Shown here: piece by piece, positions 1 to 8,554 of the stretch
Layout: each line of letters begins with the position of its first letter
Position numbering within the stretch: the first letter of the stretch is position 1
DNA from: Lysobacter enzymogenes
Lineage (GTDB): Bacteria > Pseudomonadota > Gammaproteobacteria > Xanthomonadales > Xanthomonadaceae
DNA: 64,000 nucleotides
Assembly: GCF_017355525.1 (NCBI RefSeq)
Contig: NZ_CP067395.1
Span: forward strand, 2,790,001-2,854,000
Direction of reading: 5' to 3'
Position numbers and translations under genes: made by a program
The notes under the pieces: generated by a model
What the model saw: the letters and a program-made list of their open reading frames with translations, nothing else
Database searches by the model: none
What the model was told of the DNA's origin: nothing

Positions 1-2001
1 CGCGACCAGGCCGCCGACGGTGCGGTCGCCGATGGTGATGAGGAAGTTCTTCGCCGCCACGGTCGGATGGGCGAGCACGCGCAGGCCGGCTTCGCGCAGG
101 TCCAGGCCGCTCCAGTCCAGTTCCGGCCACGGCGCGCGCGCCGGGTAGCGCGCGTCGCGGTGCATCTTCGGCGGCTTGCCGAACAGCACGTCCATCGGCA
201 GATCGATGGGCCAGTCGGCATCGGTCTTGGCGGCGTCGCCATAAACGGTTTCGACGGTGGCGCCATAACCGACGACCAGACGCTCCTCAGCGGTCGCATA
301 GCCGACCACCGCGAACGGGCAGCGCTCGCGCTCGCAGATCGCGGCGAAGTCGGCGACGCGGTCGGCCGGCAGGCCGAGCACGTAGCGTTCCTGCGATTCG
401 TTGCACCACAGCTGCATCGGCGACAGCGACGGGTCGTCGCTGGGCACGCGCGCCAGATCGATCACGCCGCCGAGGCTGGAATCGTGCAGCAGTTCGGGAA
501 TCGCGTTGGACAGGCCGCCGGCGCCGACGTCGTGGGCGCTGTCGATCGGATTGGCCGCGCCGAGCGCGACGCAGCGGTCGATGACTTCCTGGCAGCGCCG
601 CTCCATTTCCGGGTTGTCGCGCTGCACGCTGGCGAAGTCGAGCGATTCGTCGCTGTCGCCGGAAGCGACCGAACTGGCCGCGCCGCCGCCGAGGCCGATC
701 AGCATCGCCGGGCCGCCGAGCACGATCACCGCATGGCCGGGCTTCAAGCCGAGCTTGGCGACCTGCACGCGGTCGATCGCGCCGAGGCCGCCGGCGAGCA
801 TGATCGGCTTGTCGTAGGCGCGGGTGATCGCGCCTTGGCCGAGCTCGAAGCTGCGGAAATAGCCGTTGAGGTTCGGCCGGCCGAATTCGTTGTTGAACGC
901 CGCCGCGCCGATCGGGCCGTCGAGCATGATCTCCAGCGCCGGCGCCATGCGCGGATTGAGCGCGCGTTCGCCTTCCCACGGCTGCGGCAGGGTCGGAATG
1001 CGCAGGTGCGAGACGCTGAAACCGCACAGGCCGGCCTTCGGACGGCCGCCGCGGCCGGTCGCGCCTTCGTCGCGGATCTCGCCGCCGTTGCCGGTGCTCG
1101 CGCCCGGGAACGGCGCGATCGCGGTCGGGTGGTTGTGGGTTTCGACCTTGATGCAGAACGCCGAATCGACCTGCGCCTCGGCCGCGTAGGCCTGGGTGCC
1201 CGGCTGCGGGCGGAACCGGCGCGCCGGATAGCCTTCGACCACCGCGGCGTTGTCGCTGTACGCCGAGAGCGTGTTCTCGGGCGTCTGCGCGTGGGTGTAC
1301 TTGATCATCTTGAACAACGACTGCGGCTGCTCGCGGCCGTCGAGGGTCCAGGATGCGTTGAAGATCTTGTGCCGGCAGTGCTCGGAATTGGCCTGGGCGA
1401 ACATCATCAGTTCGACGTCGGCCGGCATCCGGCCGAGCGCGGCGTAGCGCTCGCGCAGGTAGGCGATCTCGTCCTCGGCCAGGGCCAGGCCGAGGCGGGC
1501 GTTGGCCGCTTCCAGCTGGTCCAGGGCGATGCGTTCGAGTTCGCCGCGCGCCGGCACCGCGAACAGCGCGGCCGCGTCGTCGCGCGATTCCAGCAGCGAC
1601 TGGGTCATCGGGTCGTGCAGGACCTTGGCCAGCGCGCCCTGGGTCGGCGCGTCGTCGGGCCATCCGGCGAGGTCGTAGCGCAGGCCGCGCTCGACCCGCT
1701 TGACCGGCTGGCCGGCGCCGCGCAGCAATTCGGTGGCCTTGCTGGCCCACGGCGACAGCGTGCCCAGGCGCGGCGTGGCATAGCGCGAAACGGCGCCGCT
1801 TTCGCGCGCCGCTTCGCTGGATTCGGCCTGGAGGATGCGGCGCAGGGTGGCGCCGTCGGGCGCGCTGCCGGGCTCGGGCTCGACCCAGTACACGGGCCAG
1901 GCATCGAGCAGGCGGACAGCGGGATGAAGGGCGGACAGGCGGGCTTGCAGCCGCTCGCGGCGGAACGAAGACAGGGCCGAGGGGCCCTCGAGGACGATCA
2001 T
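1..2001 (-). CDS. purL: Phosphoribosylformylglycinamidine synthase, N-terminal half (cut by window edge)
   Basis: This is the large single-chain FGAM synthase of purine biosynthesis, which converts FGAR, ATP and glutamine to FGAM in the cytoplasm. The reading frame is open from an ATG at 2001 to the left edge, giving 667 residues of a family that is usually about 1300. The visible part covers the PurS-like N-terminal domain, the linker and the first synthase domain. Recognisable stretches are [34 protein letters not shown] and the glycine-rich [17 protein letters not shown]. The glutaminase domain must lie to the left of the window. The long frames on the plus strand across this region are arginine- and alanine-rich shadows. 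The gene appears monocistronic, with a REP pair upstream of its start. Confidence 0.96.
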   Translation of the reverse strand, partial: MIVLEGPSALSSFRRERLQARLSALHPAVRLLDAWPVYWVEPEPGSAPDGATLRRILQAESSEAARESGAVSRYATPRLGTLSPWASKATELLRGAGQPVKRVERGLRYDLAGWPDDAPTQGALAKVLHDPMTQSLLESRDDAAALFAVPARGELERIALDQLEAANARLGLALAEDEIAYLRERYAALGRMPADVELMMFAQANSEHCRHKIFNASWTLDGREQPQSLFKMIKYTHAQTPENTLSAYSDNAAVVEGYPARRFRPQPGTQAYAAEAQVDSAFCIKVETHNHPTAIAPFPGASTGNGGEIRDEGATGRGGRPKAGLCGFSVSHLRIPTLPQPWEGERALNPRMAPALEIMLDGPIGAAAFNNEFGRPNLNGYFRSFELGQGAITRAYDKPIMLAGGLGAIDRVQVAKLGLKPGHAVIVLGGPAMLIGLGGGAASSVASGDSDESLDFASVQRDNPEMERRCQEVIDRCVALGAANPIDSAHDVGAGGLSNAIPELLHDSSLGGVIDLARVPSDDPSLSPMQLWCNESQERYVLGLPADRVADFAAICERERCPFAVVGYATAEERLVVGYGATVETVYGDAAKTDADWPIDLPMDVLFGKPPKMHRDARYPARAPWPELDWSGLDLREAGLRVLAHPTVAAKNFLITIGDRTVGGLVA

Positions 2002-2101
2002 GTCCGAAGAACCGTGCAACGCAGGGCCCGGTATTGTACCCAAAAGCCCGCCCGGGCTCGGGACTACAGGCGACCGGCCCACGTCCTGGGCCGGCCGGCC
2101 A

Positions 2102-2238
2102 CCTGTAGGAGCGGCGCAAGCCGCGACCGCGCCACCGCAACAGCCGGCGCCAGCCCGGTGTCCGACCCAAATTCCCGCCCTCGCGGCTTGCGCCGGTTTT
2201 TGCGAGGTCGCGGTCGCGGCTTGCGCCGCTCCTACAGG
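2102..2238. repeat. Inverted pair of GTAG-type REP elements
   Basis: The left arm (2102-2132) begins CCTGTAGGAGCGGCGCAAGC and the right arm (2210-2238) is its reverse complement, with about 77 bp between. A partial third copy lies near 2178-2195. The GTAG head followed by an internal GC palindrome is the hallmark of REP elements mobilised by RAYT transposases. Related copies occur at 7244-7430 and 35184-35288. Confidence 0.85.
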
Positions 2239-2260
2239 TAGCCCATGCGGCTTCAAAACG

Positions 2261-2289
2261 CCGAAAGGCCCGCGGGGCGGGCCTTTCGG
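2261..2289 (-). terminator. Rho-independent terminator of the DsbC-like gene
   Basis: A perfect 13-bp stem (2261-2273 with 2277-2289) has a 3-nt loop. On the minus strand it is followed by CGTTTT. It lies 20 bp beyond the stop of the gene at 2310-3182. Confidence 0.75.
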
Positions 2290-2309
2290 GGGAATTCAGC
2301 GGACTGAAA

Positions 2310-3182
2310 TCAGCCGCCGACCGGGGTCGCCACCGCCGCCGCCGGCTTGGCCGCGGTCTTGGACTCGGCCGCCAGCTTGTCCAGCGCCTCGCGCAGCTGC
2401 GCCGGCGGGACGTAGCCGCCGAGCTGGACGCCGTCGGCGTTGAGGATCATCGGGGTGCCGGTCAGGCCGGCGCGCTGGCCGACGTCGTACTGCTGCTCGA
2501 CCGTGTTCTTGCACTGCTTGGCCGAGACCGCGCCGTGGTCGGACTTGGCGTCGGTCAGGGCCTTGCGGCGGTCGGCCGCGCACCACACCGACACCATCTT
2601 CTTGTAGTCCTCGCTGCCGATGCCCATGCGCGGGAAGGCCAGGTATTCCACCGCGATGCCCTGGCGGTTGTATTCGGCGATCTCGCTGTGCAGCTTGCGG
2701 CAGTAGCCGCATTCCACGTCGGTGAACACCGTCACCGTGTGCTTGGGATTCGGCGGCGAGAACACGATGCGCTCGCTGACCGGGATGGTCTTGAGCAGGT
2801 CGCGGCGCATGCCGGCCAGGGTGTCTTCCATCAGGTTGCGCTTGGCCTGGGTGTCGAACAGGGCGCCGCCGGAGCCCGGCAGGAACAGGTAGCGGCCGTC
2901 GTCGCTGACGTAGACCACCTGGCCCTGGACCAGGGCTTCGCGGAAGCCCGGCATCGGCGCGGCGCCGACCTTGTCGATGTTGACCTTCGGGTTCAGCGTG
3001 CGCACCGCAGCGACCGCGCGGGCGTCGGCGCTGCCGGCGGCGACCTTGGGGGCGACGCCGGCGGCGGCTTCGGCGGCCGGCTTGACCGGGTCGGTCTTGG
3101 CCGCCGCGGCGGCGCTCTGCGGCGCCTGGGCGCAGGCGGACAGGCTGATGGCGCCGAGCACGGCGAACAGGATGCGCTTCAT
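2310..3182 (-). CDS. dsbC: DsbC-like thiol:disulfide interchange protein (copy 1)
   Basis: Predicted periplasmic disulfide isomerase of 290 residues. The N-terminus is a signal sequence ending in LSAC (Cys17), which fits a lipobox, so the protein may be membrane-anchored. Residues 50-130 resemble the DsbC dimerisation domain and the rest is a thioredoxin fold. The active site is CGYC at 158-161, and the cis-proline loop is TGTP at 241-244. A second cysteine pair (about Cys201 and Cys224) matches the structural disulfide of the family. An alanine/lysine-rich linker follows the signal and the tail is low-complexity. A close paralogue lies at 4461-5318, with near-identical blocks such as FREALVQGQVVYVSDDG. 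A terminator follows directly. Isomerase is favoured over oxidase because of the two-domain layout. Confidence 0.9.
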   Translation of the reverse strand: MKRILFAVLGAISLSACAQAPQSAAAAAKTDPVKPAAEAAAGVAPKVAAGSADARAVAAVRTLNPKVNIDKVGAAPMPGFREALVQGQVVYVSDDGRYLFLPGSGGALFDTQAKRNLMEDTLAGMRRDLLKTIPVSERIVFSPPNPKHTVTVFTDVECGYCRKLHSEIAEYNRQGIAVEYLAFPRMGIGSEDYKKMVSVWCAADRRKALTDAKSDHGAVSAKQCKNTVEQQYDVGQRAGLTGTPMILNADGVQLGGYVPPAQLREALDKLAAESKTAAKPAAAVATPVGG

Positions 3183-3568
3183 TTGCAGTGAATCCTTGGC
3201 GGGAGCGAGTGGGCGGTTGGACCGCCCGGGAGACAGTAGGTTCGGCCGATTGTGGCACGGCGGGGGTTTGCAGTTCGTGTTCCGCGACCCGGGTCACGCG
3301 GGCGGCGGCGGGCCTGGGTCACGGGACCGGCATCGCGTTCGCGCGGCGGCTGCGGACCTTCCGGTGCGGATCGTTCGACCGCCGGCGCACTGCTCCGCCG
3401 GAGTGCGCGGGTGCGGCAGCCTGTCCGGATCGGCGCGACGAGGCCGCTGCGCCCGCGGCGATCCCGGCGCGCCGGTGCGGCGGATTGACCTGCGCCGACG
3501 CCGGGCGTAAGACCCGCAGGGAGGCGGCAGGACCGGTACGCGAACGAGCCGACACCAGGAGGGCGGAC
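3183..3568. other. Intergenic, no gene seen
   Basis: This 386-bp GC-rich gap lies between the divergent DsbC-like and lipoprotein genes. Frames through it are open but arginine-rich and resemble no protein. It presumably holds both promoters, but I see no convincing -10/-35 pair. Confidence 0.5.
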
Positions 3569-4363
3569 ATGGCGGGCAATCCCACCGGCGCGGCCGAAAC
3601 GGCGGCGCGGATCGGACGCGGCACGGCCCTTCCCTGTGCGACCCGCTTGCTGGCCGTCGCGGCCCCGGGTCGCCGCCGCGCGCCCGACCCACGTCGGCGC
3701 CGCCTCGGATTGCTGCTGTGCTGCGCCTTGACCGGCGCAGGTTGCGCCGACGCCAGCCCCGTCCATTCCGCGGAGATGCCCGTGAGTTCTTCTTCCGCCA
3801 GCGGCGGCCCCGCTTCGGCCTCGACCGGGCGCGCGGCGCGCACCCGCTTGCAAGACCGCTCCGGCGCCGTGGTCGAGGTCGAATTCGCCTACCGCGCCGA
3901 CCGGCGTTCCGTGCAGGTCCGCTACGACCTGCGCAACACCGACCCGCGCACGGCCTTGGCCGTGTTCGACCGCGGCGGCGCGCACGAAGTCCGCAGCGGC
4001 CGGCACGCGCTCGGCGCGGTCGCCGCGCCGACCGTGACGGACGCGGGCGGCGACGTCGAATTGCGCCACGCGGCCTTGCCGCTGCCGGACCCGGCGCCGT
4101 ACGCGCCGTCCCGGCCGCTCGCGATCAAGCTCGCGCCGGGCGCCTCGCTCAGCGGCCAATTCGAATTCGCGCTGCCCGGCGACGCCGCGCCCAAGCGCTT
4201 GCGCTGGTGCCTCGGCGTGATGGCGTTCGATGCCGACCTGTTCGACGCGCCGCGCGCGACCGACTACAGCGAAGTGTCGGCGTCGACGTTCGCAGCGGTG
4301 GATAAGCAACGCCTGCTGTGCACGCCTTGGTTTGTCGTCGCCACGCAGGCGTTCGAGCGTTAG
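3569..4363 (+). CDS. Hypothetical lipoprotein
   Basis: A 264-residue protein that I do not recognise. The ATG at 3569 is preceded by AGGAGGG at good spacing, and this decides the start although the frame is open further upstream. An unusually long basic N-region (RRRR at 42-45) leads into a hydrophobic stretch ending LTGAGC, so Cys59 is the likely lipidated residue. A serine/alanine linker follows, then a folded region of about 170 residues rich in beta-type segments (VVEVEFAYR, VQVRYDLRN, GQFEFALPG). It stands between two DsbC-like genes, convergent with the second. A role linked to envelope redox folding is only a guess from position. Confidence 0.7.
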   Translation: MAGNPTGAAETAARIGRGTALPCATRLLAVAAPGRRRAPDPRRRRLGLLLCCALTGAGCADASPVHSAEMPVSSSSASGGPASASTGRAARTRLQDRSGAVVEVEFAYRADRRSVQVRYDLRNTDPRTALAVFDRGGAHEVRSGRHALGAVAAPTVTDAGGDVELRHAALPLPDPAPYAPSRPLAIKLAPGASLSGQFEFALPGDAAPKRLRWCLGVMAFDADLFDAPRATDYSEVSASTFAAVDKQRLLCTPWFVVATQAFER

Positions 4364-4368
4364 AAACG

Positions 4369-4393
4369 GCCGGCCCGCGGTGCGCGGGCCGGC
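4369..4393. terminator. Hairpin between convergent genes
   Basis: An 11-bp GC stem (4369-4379 with 4383-4393) with a 3-nt loop lies 5 bp after the lipoprotein stop. No T-run follows, so termination is inferred from position. Confidence 0.4.
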
Positions 4394-4460
4394 GCGCCGC
4401 TGCGGGCAGGCGCGACGCAACGCGGGTCTGCGCGGATCGCAGTGAGCGGTTCGCTGCAGC

Positions 4461-5318
4461 TCAACGGTCGCCAGCCGCTGCGGCCGGCGCCGGATTGGCC
4501 GGCGGAACCGCAGCCTGCGCCGCCAGCTTGTCCAAGGCCTCGCGCAGTTGCGCCGGCGGCAGGTAACCGCCGAGCTGGACGCCGTCGGCGTTGAGCACGC
4601 TCGGCGTACCGAACGTGCCGACGCCGATGCGCTCGCCGATCCGGTAATGCTGCTCGACCGGGTTTTTGCACGTCGCGGCCGGCAGGTTGCGGCCGGCCTT
4701 GATGTCGGTCAGGGCCTTGCGGCGGTCGGCCGCGCACCACACCGACACCATCTTCCTGTAGTCCTCGCTGCCGATGCCCATGCGCGGGAACGCCACGTAT
4801 TCCACCGCGATGCCGTGGCGGTTGTACTCGGCGATCTCGCTGTGCAGCTTGCGGCAATAGCCGCATTCGGCATCGGTGAACACCGTGACCGTGTACTTGG
4901 GATCGGCCGGCGCGAACACGATGCGCTCGCTCGCCGGGATCGTCTTGATCAGCTCGCGGCGCACCGCCGCGATGCTGTCCTGGGTCAGGTTGCGTTGGGC
5001 CTTGATGTTGAACAGTGCGCCGCCGGTACCGGGCAGAAATAGGTATTCGCCGTCGTCGCTGACATAGACCACCTGCCCCTGCACCAGCGCTTCGCGAAAG
5101 CCCGGCAGCGGCGCCGGCCCGACCTTTTCGATATCGGCCGCGCGATTGAGCGCGCGCACCGCCGCGATCGCGCGCGCATCGGCGCTGCCGGCGGCGACGG
5201 CGGGCGCGGAACCGATCGCGGGCGCGGCGGCGGCCGGCTCGACCCGGGCCGGCTGCGGCGCCTGGGCGCAGGCGGGCAGGCTGAGAATCGCGAATACGAC
5301 GAAAAGCATGCGCTGCAT
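4461..5318 (-). CDS. DsbC-like thiol:disulfide interchange protein (copy 2)
   Basis: A 285-residue paralogue of the protein at 2310-3182. The ATG at 5318 is preceded by GGGAG (minus strand), and translation starts MQRMLFVV; longer upstream frames are not protein-like. The signal sequence ends LPAC (Cys17), a possible lipobox. The catalytic motif ECGYCRKLHSEIAEYN puts CGYC at 152-155, and the cis-proline loop is FGTP. The partner structural cysteines are kept. Compared with copy 1 the linker after the signal is shorter and a VGTFG insertion precedes the cis-proline. The two copies look like a tandem duplication now separated by a lipoprotein gene on the opposite strand. Which of the two acts as the main DsbC cannot be told from sequence. 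Confidence 0.88.
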   Translation of the reverse strand: MQRMLFVVFAILSLPACAQAPQPARVEPAAAAPAIGSAPAVAAGSADARAIAAVRALNRAADIEKVGPAPLPGFREALVQGQVVYVSDDGEYLFLPGTGGALFNIKAQRNLTQDSIAAVRRELIKTIPASERIVFAPADPKYTVTVFTDAECGYCRKLHSEIAEYNRHGIAVEYVAFPRMGIGSEDYRKMVSVWCAADRRKALTDIKAGRNLPAATCKNPVEQHYRIGERIGVGTFGTPSVLNADGVQLGGYLPPAQLREALDKLAAQAAVPPANPAPAAAAGDR

Positions 5319-5529
5319 TGCGGTGTCTCCCGGGCGGACGAGCCAATCGACCGATTCGGAACAGCGGAGTTCACCGCCACGACGCGCGCGGCGACGGACG
5401 GTTCGCGTTTCCGTGGGCCGGATCACGCAGGCGCGGCGCGCCTGTCGTTCGCAAGACATCGCCGCCGGCCACGCGAACGCGGACACACGCGGACATACGC
5501 GGCCGCCGCGCGTGCGACGCGAAACCTAT

Positions 5530-6474
5530 TCAGCCACGCGGATGATGTTTCGAATGCAGGCGCTTGAGCTGCTCGCGCGCGACCAGGGTGTAGATCTGGG
5601 TCGTCGACAGCGAACTGTGGCCGAGCAGCATCTGCAGCGCGCGCAAGTCGGCGCCGCGGTTGAGCAGATGGGTGGCGAAGCTGTGGCGCAAACCGTGCGG
5701 GCTGATCCGGGCCGGATCGATCCCGGCCACCGCGGCGTAGCGCTTGACCAGATGCCAGAACGCCTGCCGGCTCGGCGCTTCGCCGCTGGCCTCGACGAAC
5801 AGCGGCGCCAGCGCGCGCTTGCCGGCGAGTTTCGGCCGCGACTGGGCCAGATAGCGCTCCAGCCAGTGCTGCGCCTCCTCGCCGAGCGGCACCAGCCGTT
5901 CCTTGCTGCCCTTGCCCATGACCCGCAGCACGCCCTGGCGCAGGTTCAGCGCGGTCGCCGGCAGATGCACCAGTTCGCTGACGCGCAGGCCGCAGGCGTA
6001 CATCAGCTCGAGCATGGCGCGGTCGCGCAGGCCCAGCGGCGCGTCCGCGTCGGGCGCGGCCAGCAGCGCGTCGATCTGGCTTTCGGCCAGCGCCTTGGGC
6101 AGCGAACGCGGCAGCTTCGGCGGCGCCAGCAGCGCGGTCGGGTCGTCGCGGCGCAGGCCGCGGCGCAGGCGGAACGCGTAGAACGCACGCAGCGCCGACA
6201 ACAGGCGCGCGTTGCTGCGCGGCGAATAGCCTTCGCGGGTGCGCCAGGACAGATAGTCGAACAACGCCGCGCGATCGGCCGCGGCCAGGCCCGCGCCGTC
6301 GCGCCAGCGCGCCAGGCCTTCGAGGTCGCGGCGGTAGCTGTGCAGGGTCTGCTGGGCCAGGCCGCTTTCGGCCCAGATCGCATCCAGGAACGACGCGATC
6401 GCGTCGGCGTCGGCCTGTTGCAGCGGCGGCAGCGACATCGCCTGGGTGCGGCGTTCGGCGGGAGTGGCGGTCAT
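5530..6474 (-). CDS. xerD: Tyrosine recombinase XerD
   Basis: A 314-residue site-specific recombinase that, with XerC and FtsK, resolves chromosome dimers at dif. The N-terminal SAM-like core-binding domain covers about residues 20-115 and the catalytic domain about 130-314. All catalytic residues are present: Arg164 (CGLRVSEL), Lys188 (GKGSK), His260 and Arg263 ([13 protein letters not shown]), His286 ([11 protein letters not shown]) and Tyr295. Length and motifs fit XerD rather than a phage integrase. No integrase-like attachment site or mobile cargo is seen nearby. A block of tandem intergenic repeats follows immediately upstream of its start, before the divergent RDD gene. Confidence 0.96.
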   Translation of the reverse strand: MTATPAERRTQAMSLPPLQQADADAIASFLDAIWAESGLAQQTLHSYRRDLEGLARWRDGAGLAAADRAALFDYLSWRTREGYSPRSNARLLSALRAFYAFRLRRGLRRDDPTALLAPPKLPRSLPKALAESQIDALLAAPDADAPLGLRDRAMLELMYACGLRVSELVHLPATALNLRQGVLRVMGKGSKERLVPLGEEAQHWLERYLAQSRPKLAGKRALAPLFVEASGEAPSRQAFWHLVKRYAAVAGIDPARISPHGLRHSFATHLLNRGADLRALQMLLGHSSLSTTQIYTLVAREQLKRLHSKHHPRG

Positions 6475-6486
6475 GGCGCCAAGCTT

Positions 6487-6663
6487 AGGAGATAGCGGAC
6501 AGGAGTTGGGAGACAGCGAAAGGCAACCGCCGGCGACCTGCGCTGTAGCTACCTCCCAACGCCTATCCGCTGCTTCCTTCCTTTCGCCGTCTCCCAGTTC
6601 CTATCCGCTAGCTCCTGCATTTCGCTATCTCCCAACTCCTATCCGCTACCTCCTGCCTTTATC
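6487..6663. repeat. Cluster of ~39-bp repeats, one inverted and three tandem
   Basis: Three head-to-tail units built on CTCCCAACTCCTATCCGCTA lie at about 6550-6590, 6590-6629 and 6630-6663. A fourth copy in reverse orientation lies at 6487-6527. Units differ at several bases. The block fills the xerD/RDD divergent promoter region. Confidence 0.75.
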
Positions 6664-6671
6664 CTGACGCG

Positions 6672-7160
6672 ATGACCGCACCCGCCGCCGACACCGCCAC
6701 CGCCCCGCCCGACCGCCCCGCCGCGCTGATCGGCTGGCGCCTGCTGTCGCTGCTGTACGACTTCTGGCCGGTGCTGGCGCTGTGGATGCTGATCGGCGCG
6801 GCGATGGTGGTGCTGTTCACCGTCGCCGGCCACGACACCCACGAGAACATCCGTCCGCTGACCGCGTGGTGGTTCGCCGAATGGACGCTGTGCTGGCTCG
6901 CCGCCGGCGGCTACGCCACGATGAGCTGGCGCCGCGGCGGCCAGACCCTGGGCATGCGGCCGTGGCGGCTGCGGGTCGTCGCCGCCGACGGCGGCGCGCC
7001 GGGCTGGAAAGCGCTGTGGCTGCGCTACGCGGTCGGCGCGCTGTCGCTGCTGCTCGGCGGGCTCGGATTCTGGTGGGCGTGGTTCGACCGCGAGCGGCTG
7101 ACCTGGCACGACCGCGCCAGCGGTACGCGCACGGTGCGCCTGCCCAAACGCCCGCGCTGA
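6672..7160 (+). CDS. RDD family membrane protein
   Basis: A 162-residue inner-membrane protein. The family signature residues are visible: Arg and Asp in WRLLSLLYDFWP (first helix) and the cytoplasmic block SWRRGGQTLGMRPWRLRVV. The C-terminal segment FDRERLTWHDRASGTRTV ends the family core. Three hydrophobic segments are evident (about 20-50, 65-85 and 112-133). The family's function is not well defined; some members act in Na+/H+ exchange, and this one gives no further clue. The ATG at 6672 sits only 9 bp after the tandem-repeat block, so its leader consists of repeat sequence. REP elements follow the stop. Confidence 0.88.
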   Translation: MTAPAADTATAPPDRPAALIGWRLLSLLYDFWPVLALWMLIGAAMVVLFTVAGHDTHENIRPLTAWWFAEWTLCWLAAGGYATMSWRRGGQTLGMRPWRLRVVAADGGAPGWKALWLRYAVGALSLLLGGLGFWWAWFDRERLTWHDRASGTRTVRLPKRPR

Positions 7161-7243
7161 TCGGCGGCTTCCTCTACTGCAGCATCGCGGCTGCGATGCC
7201 CGTCGTTACGCGGAAATCGGAATCGCGCCGGCCGTTGCGGTGG

Positions 7244-7430
7244 CGCGGTCGCGGCTTGCGCCGCCCCTACAAAAAGCTGCGCTGCATCGGCCGCTCCCTG
7301 TAGGAGCGGCGCGAGCCGCGACCGCGACATCGCAACCGCGACGCAAGCCGCCTTGCCCGTCGTTGCGAGGGGATCGTAGTCGCGCCGGCCGTCGAGGCGG
7401 CGCGGTCGCGGCTCGCGCCGCTCCTACAGG
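7244..7430. repeat. Three GTAG-type REP elements
   Basis: Copies lie at about 7244-7270 (reverse), 7299-7326 (forward, TGTAGGAGCGGCGCGAGCCG) and 7401-7430 (reverse). They fill the 293-bp gap between the convergent RDD and lptG genes. The arrangement resembles the paired REPs (BIMEs) of other gammaproteobacteria. Confidence 0.85.
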
Positions 7431-7453
7431 AAGCGGCGGCCGCGACGTGACGA

Positions 7454-8554
7454 CTAACCGGACCGCCGTCGGAACAAGAACGCCGACACCGACAGCATCA
7501 CCACCGTCGGCCCCAGATACGCCAGACGGAAGTCGAAGCGGAACACCTTGGCCAGTTCGACGAACTGGTTTTGCAGCAGCCAGAACATCAGCGCGAACAC
7601 GATGCCGATGAACAAGCGCTTGCTCATGCCGCCGCTGCGCAGGCTGCCGAACGCGAACGGCACCGCGGCCAGACACAGCGCCAGCACGTTGAGCGGGTAG
7701 AACCAGCGGCCCCAGTAGTGGGCTTCGAACTCGGCCGCGTCGAGCTGGTTGCGCTGGCGGTCTTCGATCGCCTTGTGCAGGGCGGCGGCGCTGAGATAGC
7801 GCGGCCGGTTGGTCCCGCTCATCAGCGCCGAGCTGTCCAGCTTGGACTGCCAGCGCTCCTCGGCGACGTGCTTCTTCTCCGCCGATTTCTCGTGGAAGGT
7901 GATGCGGGTGACGTCGCGCAGCAGCCAGCCGCCGGGGCGGTGCTCGGCGATGCCGGCGACCGCAATCGACGCCAGCCGCCCGTCCGGGCCGAACTGGTAC
8001 AGGTTGACGTTGCGCAGTTCCAGCCAACGGTCGGCGCCCTGACTGCGCTCCTGGCCCTGCGAGGCGGCCAGGATCACATCGCCCTCGCGCGCCCACAGGC
8101 CGGAATACTCGGCCACGACCTGGTTGTTGGACTTGGCCGCGGCCTTGAGGCCCTCGGCGCGGCGCTGCGCTTCCGGCGCCACGGTCTCGCCGTTGACCAC
8201 CATCGCCAGGGTCAGGATCGTCAGCGCGCCGGCGACCGCCAGGCTCAGCCGGCGCCGCGACAGGCCGACCGCGCGCAGCACGGTCAGCTCCGAGGTCGAG
8301 GCCAGCTGGCCCAGCGCCATCAGCGAACCGACCACCGAGGCGTAGGGGAACAGCGCGTAGGCGCGGCGCGGCACGGTCAGGGCCATGTAGGCCAGCGCCT
8401 GCATGATGCCGTAGCGGCCCTTGCCGATATCGCCGAATTCGCCGACGAAGCTGAGCATGAAGTCCAGGCCCAGCAGCACCGCCCAGGTCAGCAGCACGGT
8501 GCTCAGCACCACCTTGCCGACGTAGATGTCGTGGATCTTCGGGAACGGCTTCAT
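7454..8554 (-). CDS. lptG: LPS export ABC transporter permease LptG
   Basis: A 366-residue inner-membrane subunit of the LptB2FG transporter, which lifts lipopolysaccharide from the inner membrane onto the Lpt bridge. Three transmembrane helices at the N-terminus and three at the C-terminus bracket a large periplasmic jelly-roll domain (about residues 115-270). Typical family text is visible in KIHDIYVGKVV and in the coupling region RAVGLSRRRLSLAV. The ATG at 8554 overlaps the lptF stop as ATGA, so the two permeases are translationally coupled. The assignment as LptG rather than LptF rests on position after lptF and on the N-terminus. Confidence 0.95.
   Translation of the reverse strand: MKPFPKIHDIYVGKVVLSTVLLTWAVLLGLDFMLSFVGEFGDIGKGRYGIMQALAYMALTVPRRAYALFPYASVVGSLMALGQLASTSELTVLRAVGLSRRRLSLAVAGALTILTLAMVVNGETVAPEAQRRAEGLKAAAKSNNQVVAEYSGLWAREGDVILAASQGQERSQGADRWLELRNVNLYQFGPDGRLASIAVAGIAEHRPGGWLLRDVTRITFHEKSAEKKHVAEERWQSKLDSSALMSGTNRPRYLSAAALHKAIEDRQRNQLDAAEFEAHYWGRWFYPLNVLALCLAAVPFAFGSLRSGGMSKRLFIGIVFALMFWLLQNQFVELAKVFRFDFRLAYLGPTVVMLSVSAFLFRRRSG

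Noticed and set aside
67..2241. A 724-codon open frame on the plus strand, opposite purL, and similar very long frames elsewhere (for example 12712-16029 plus, 12986-14938 minus, 30067-32514 minus).
   Set aside because: In DNA of this GC content stops are rare in several frames. These translations are Arg/Ala/Gly/His-rich, lack family motifs and lie opposite or out of frame with genes whose motifs are clear.
5530..6474. The tyrosine recombinase gene considered as an integrase of a mobile island.
   Set aside because: Length, motifs and lack of att-like repeats or phage cargo fit chromosomal XerD.
6487..6663. Regular repeats considered as a CRISPR array.
   Set aside because: Units are contiguous without unique spacers, one is inverted, and no cas gene is present in the window.
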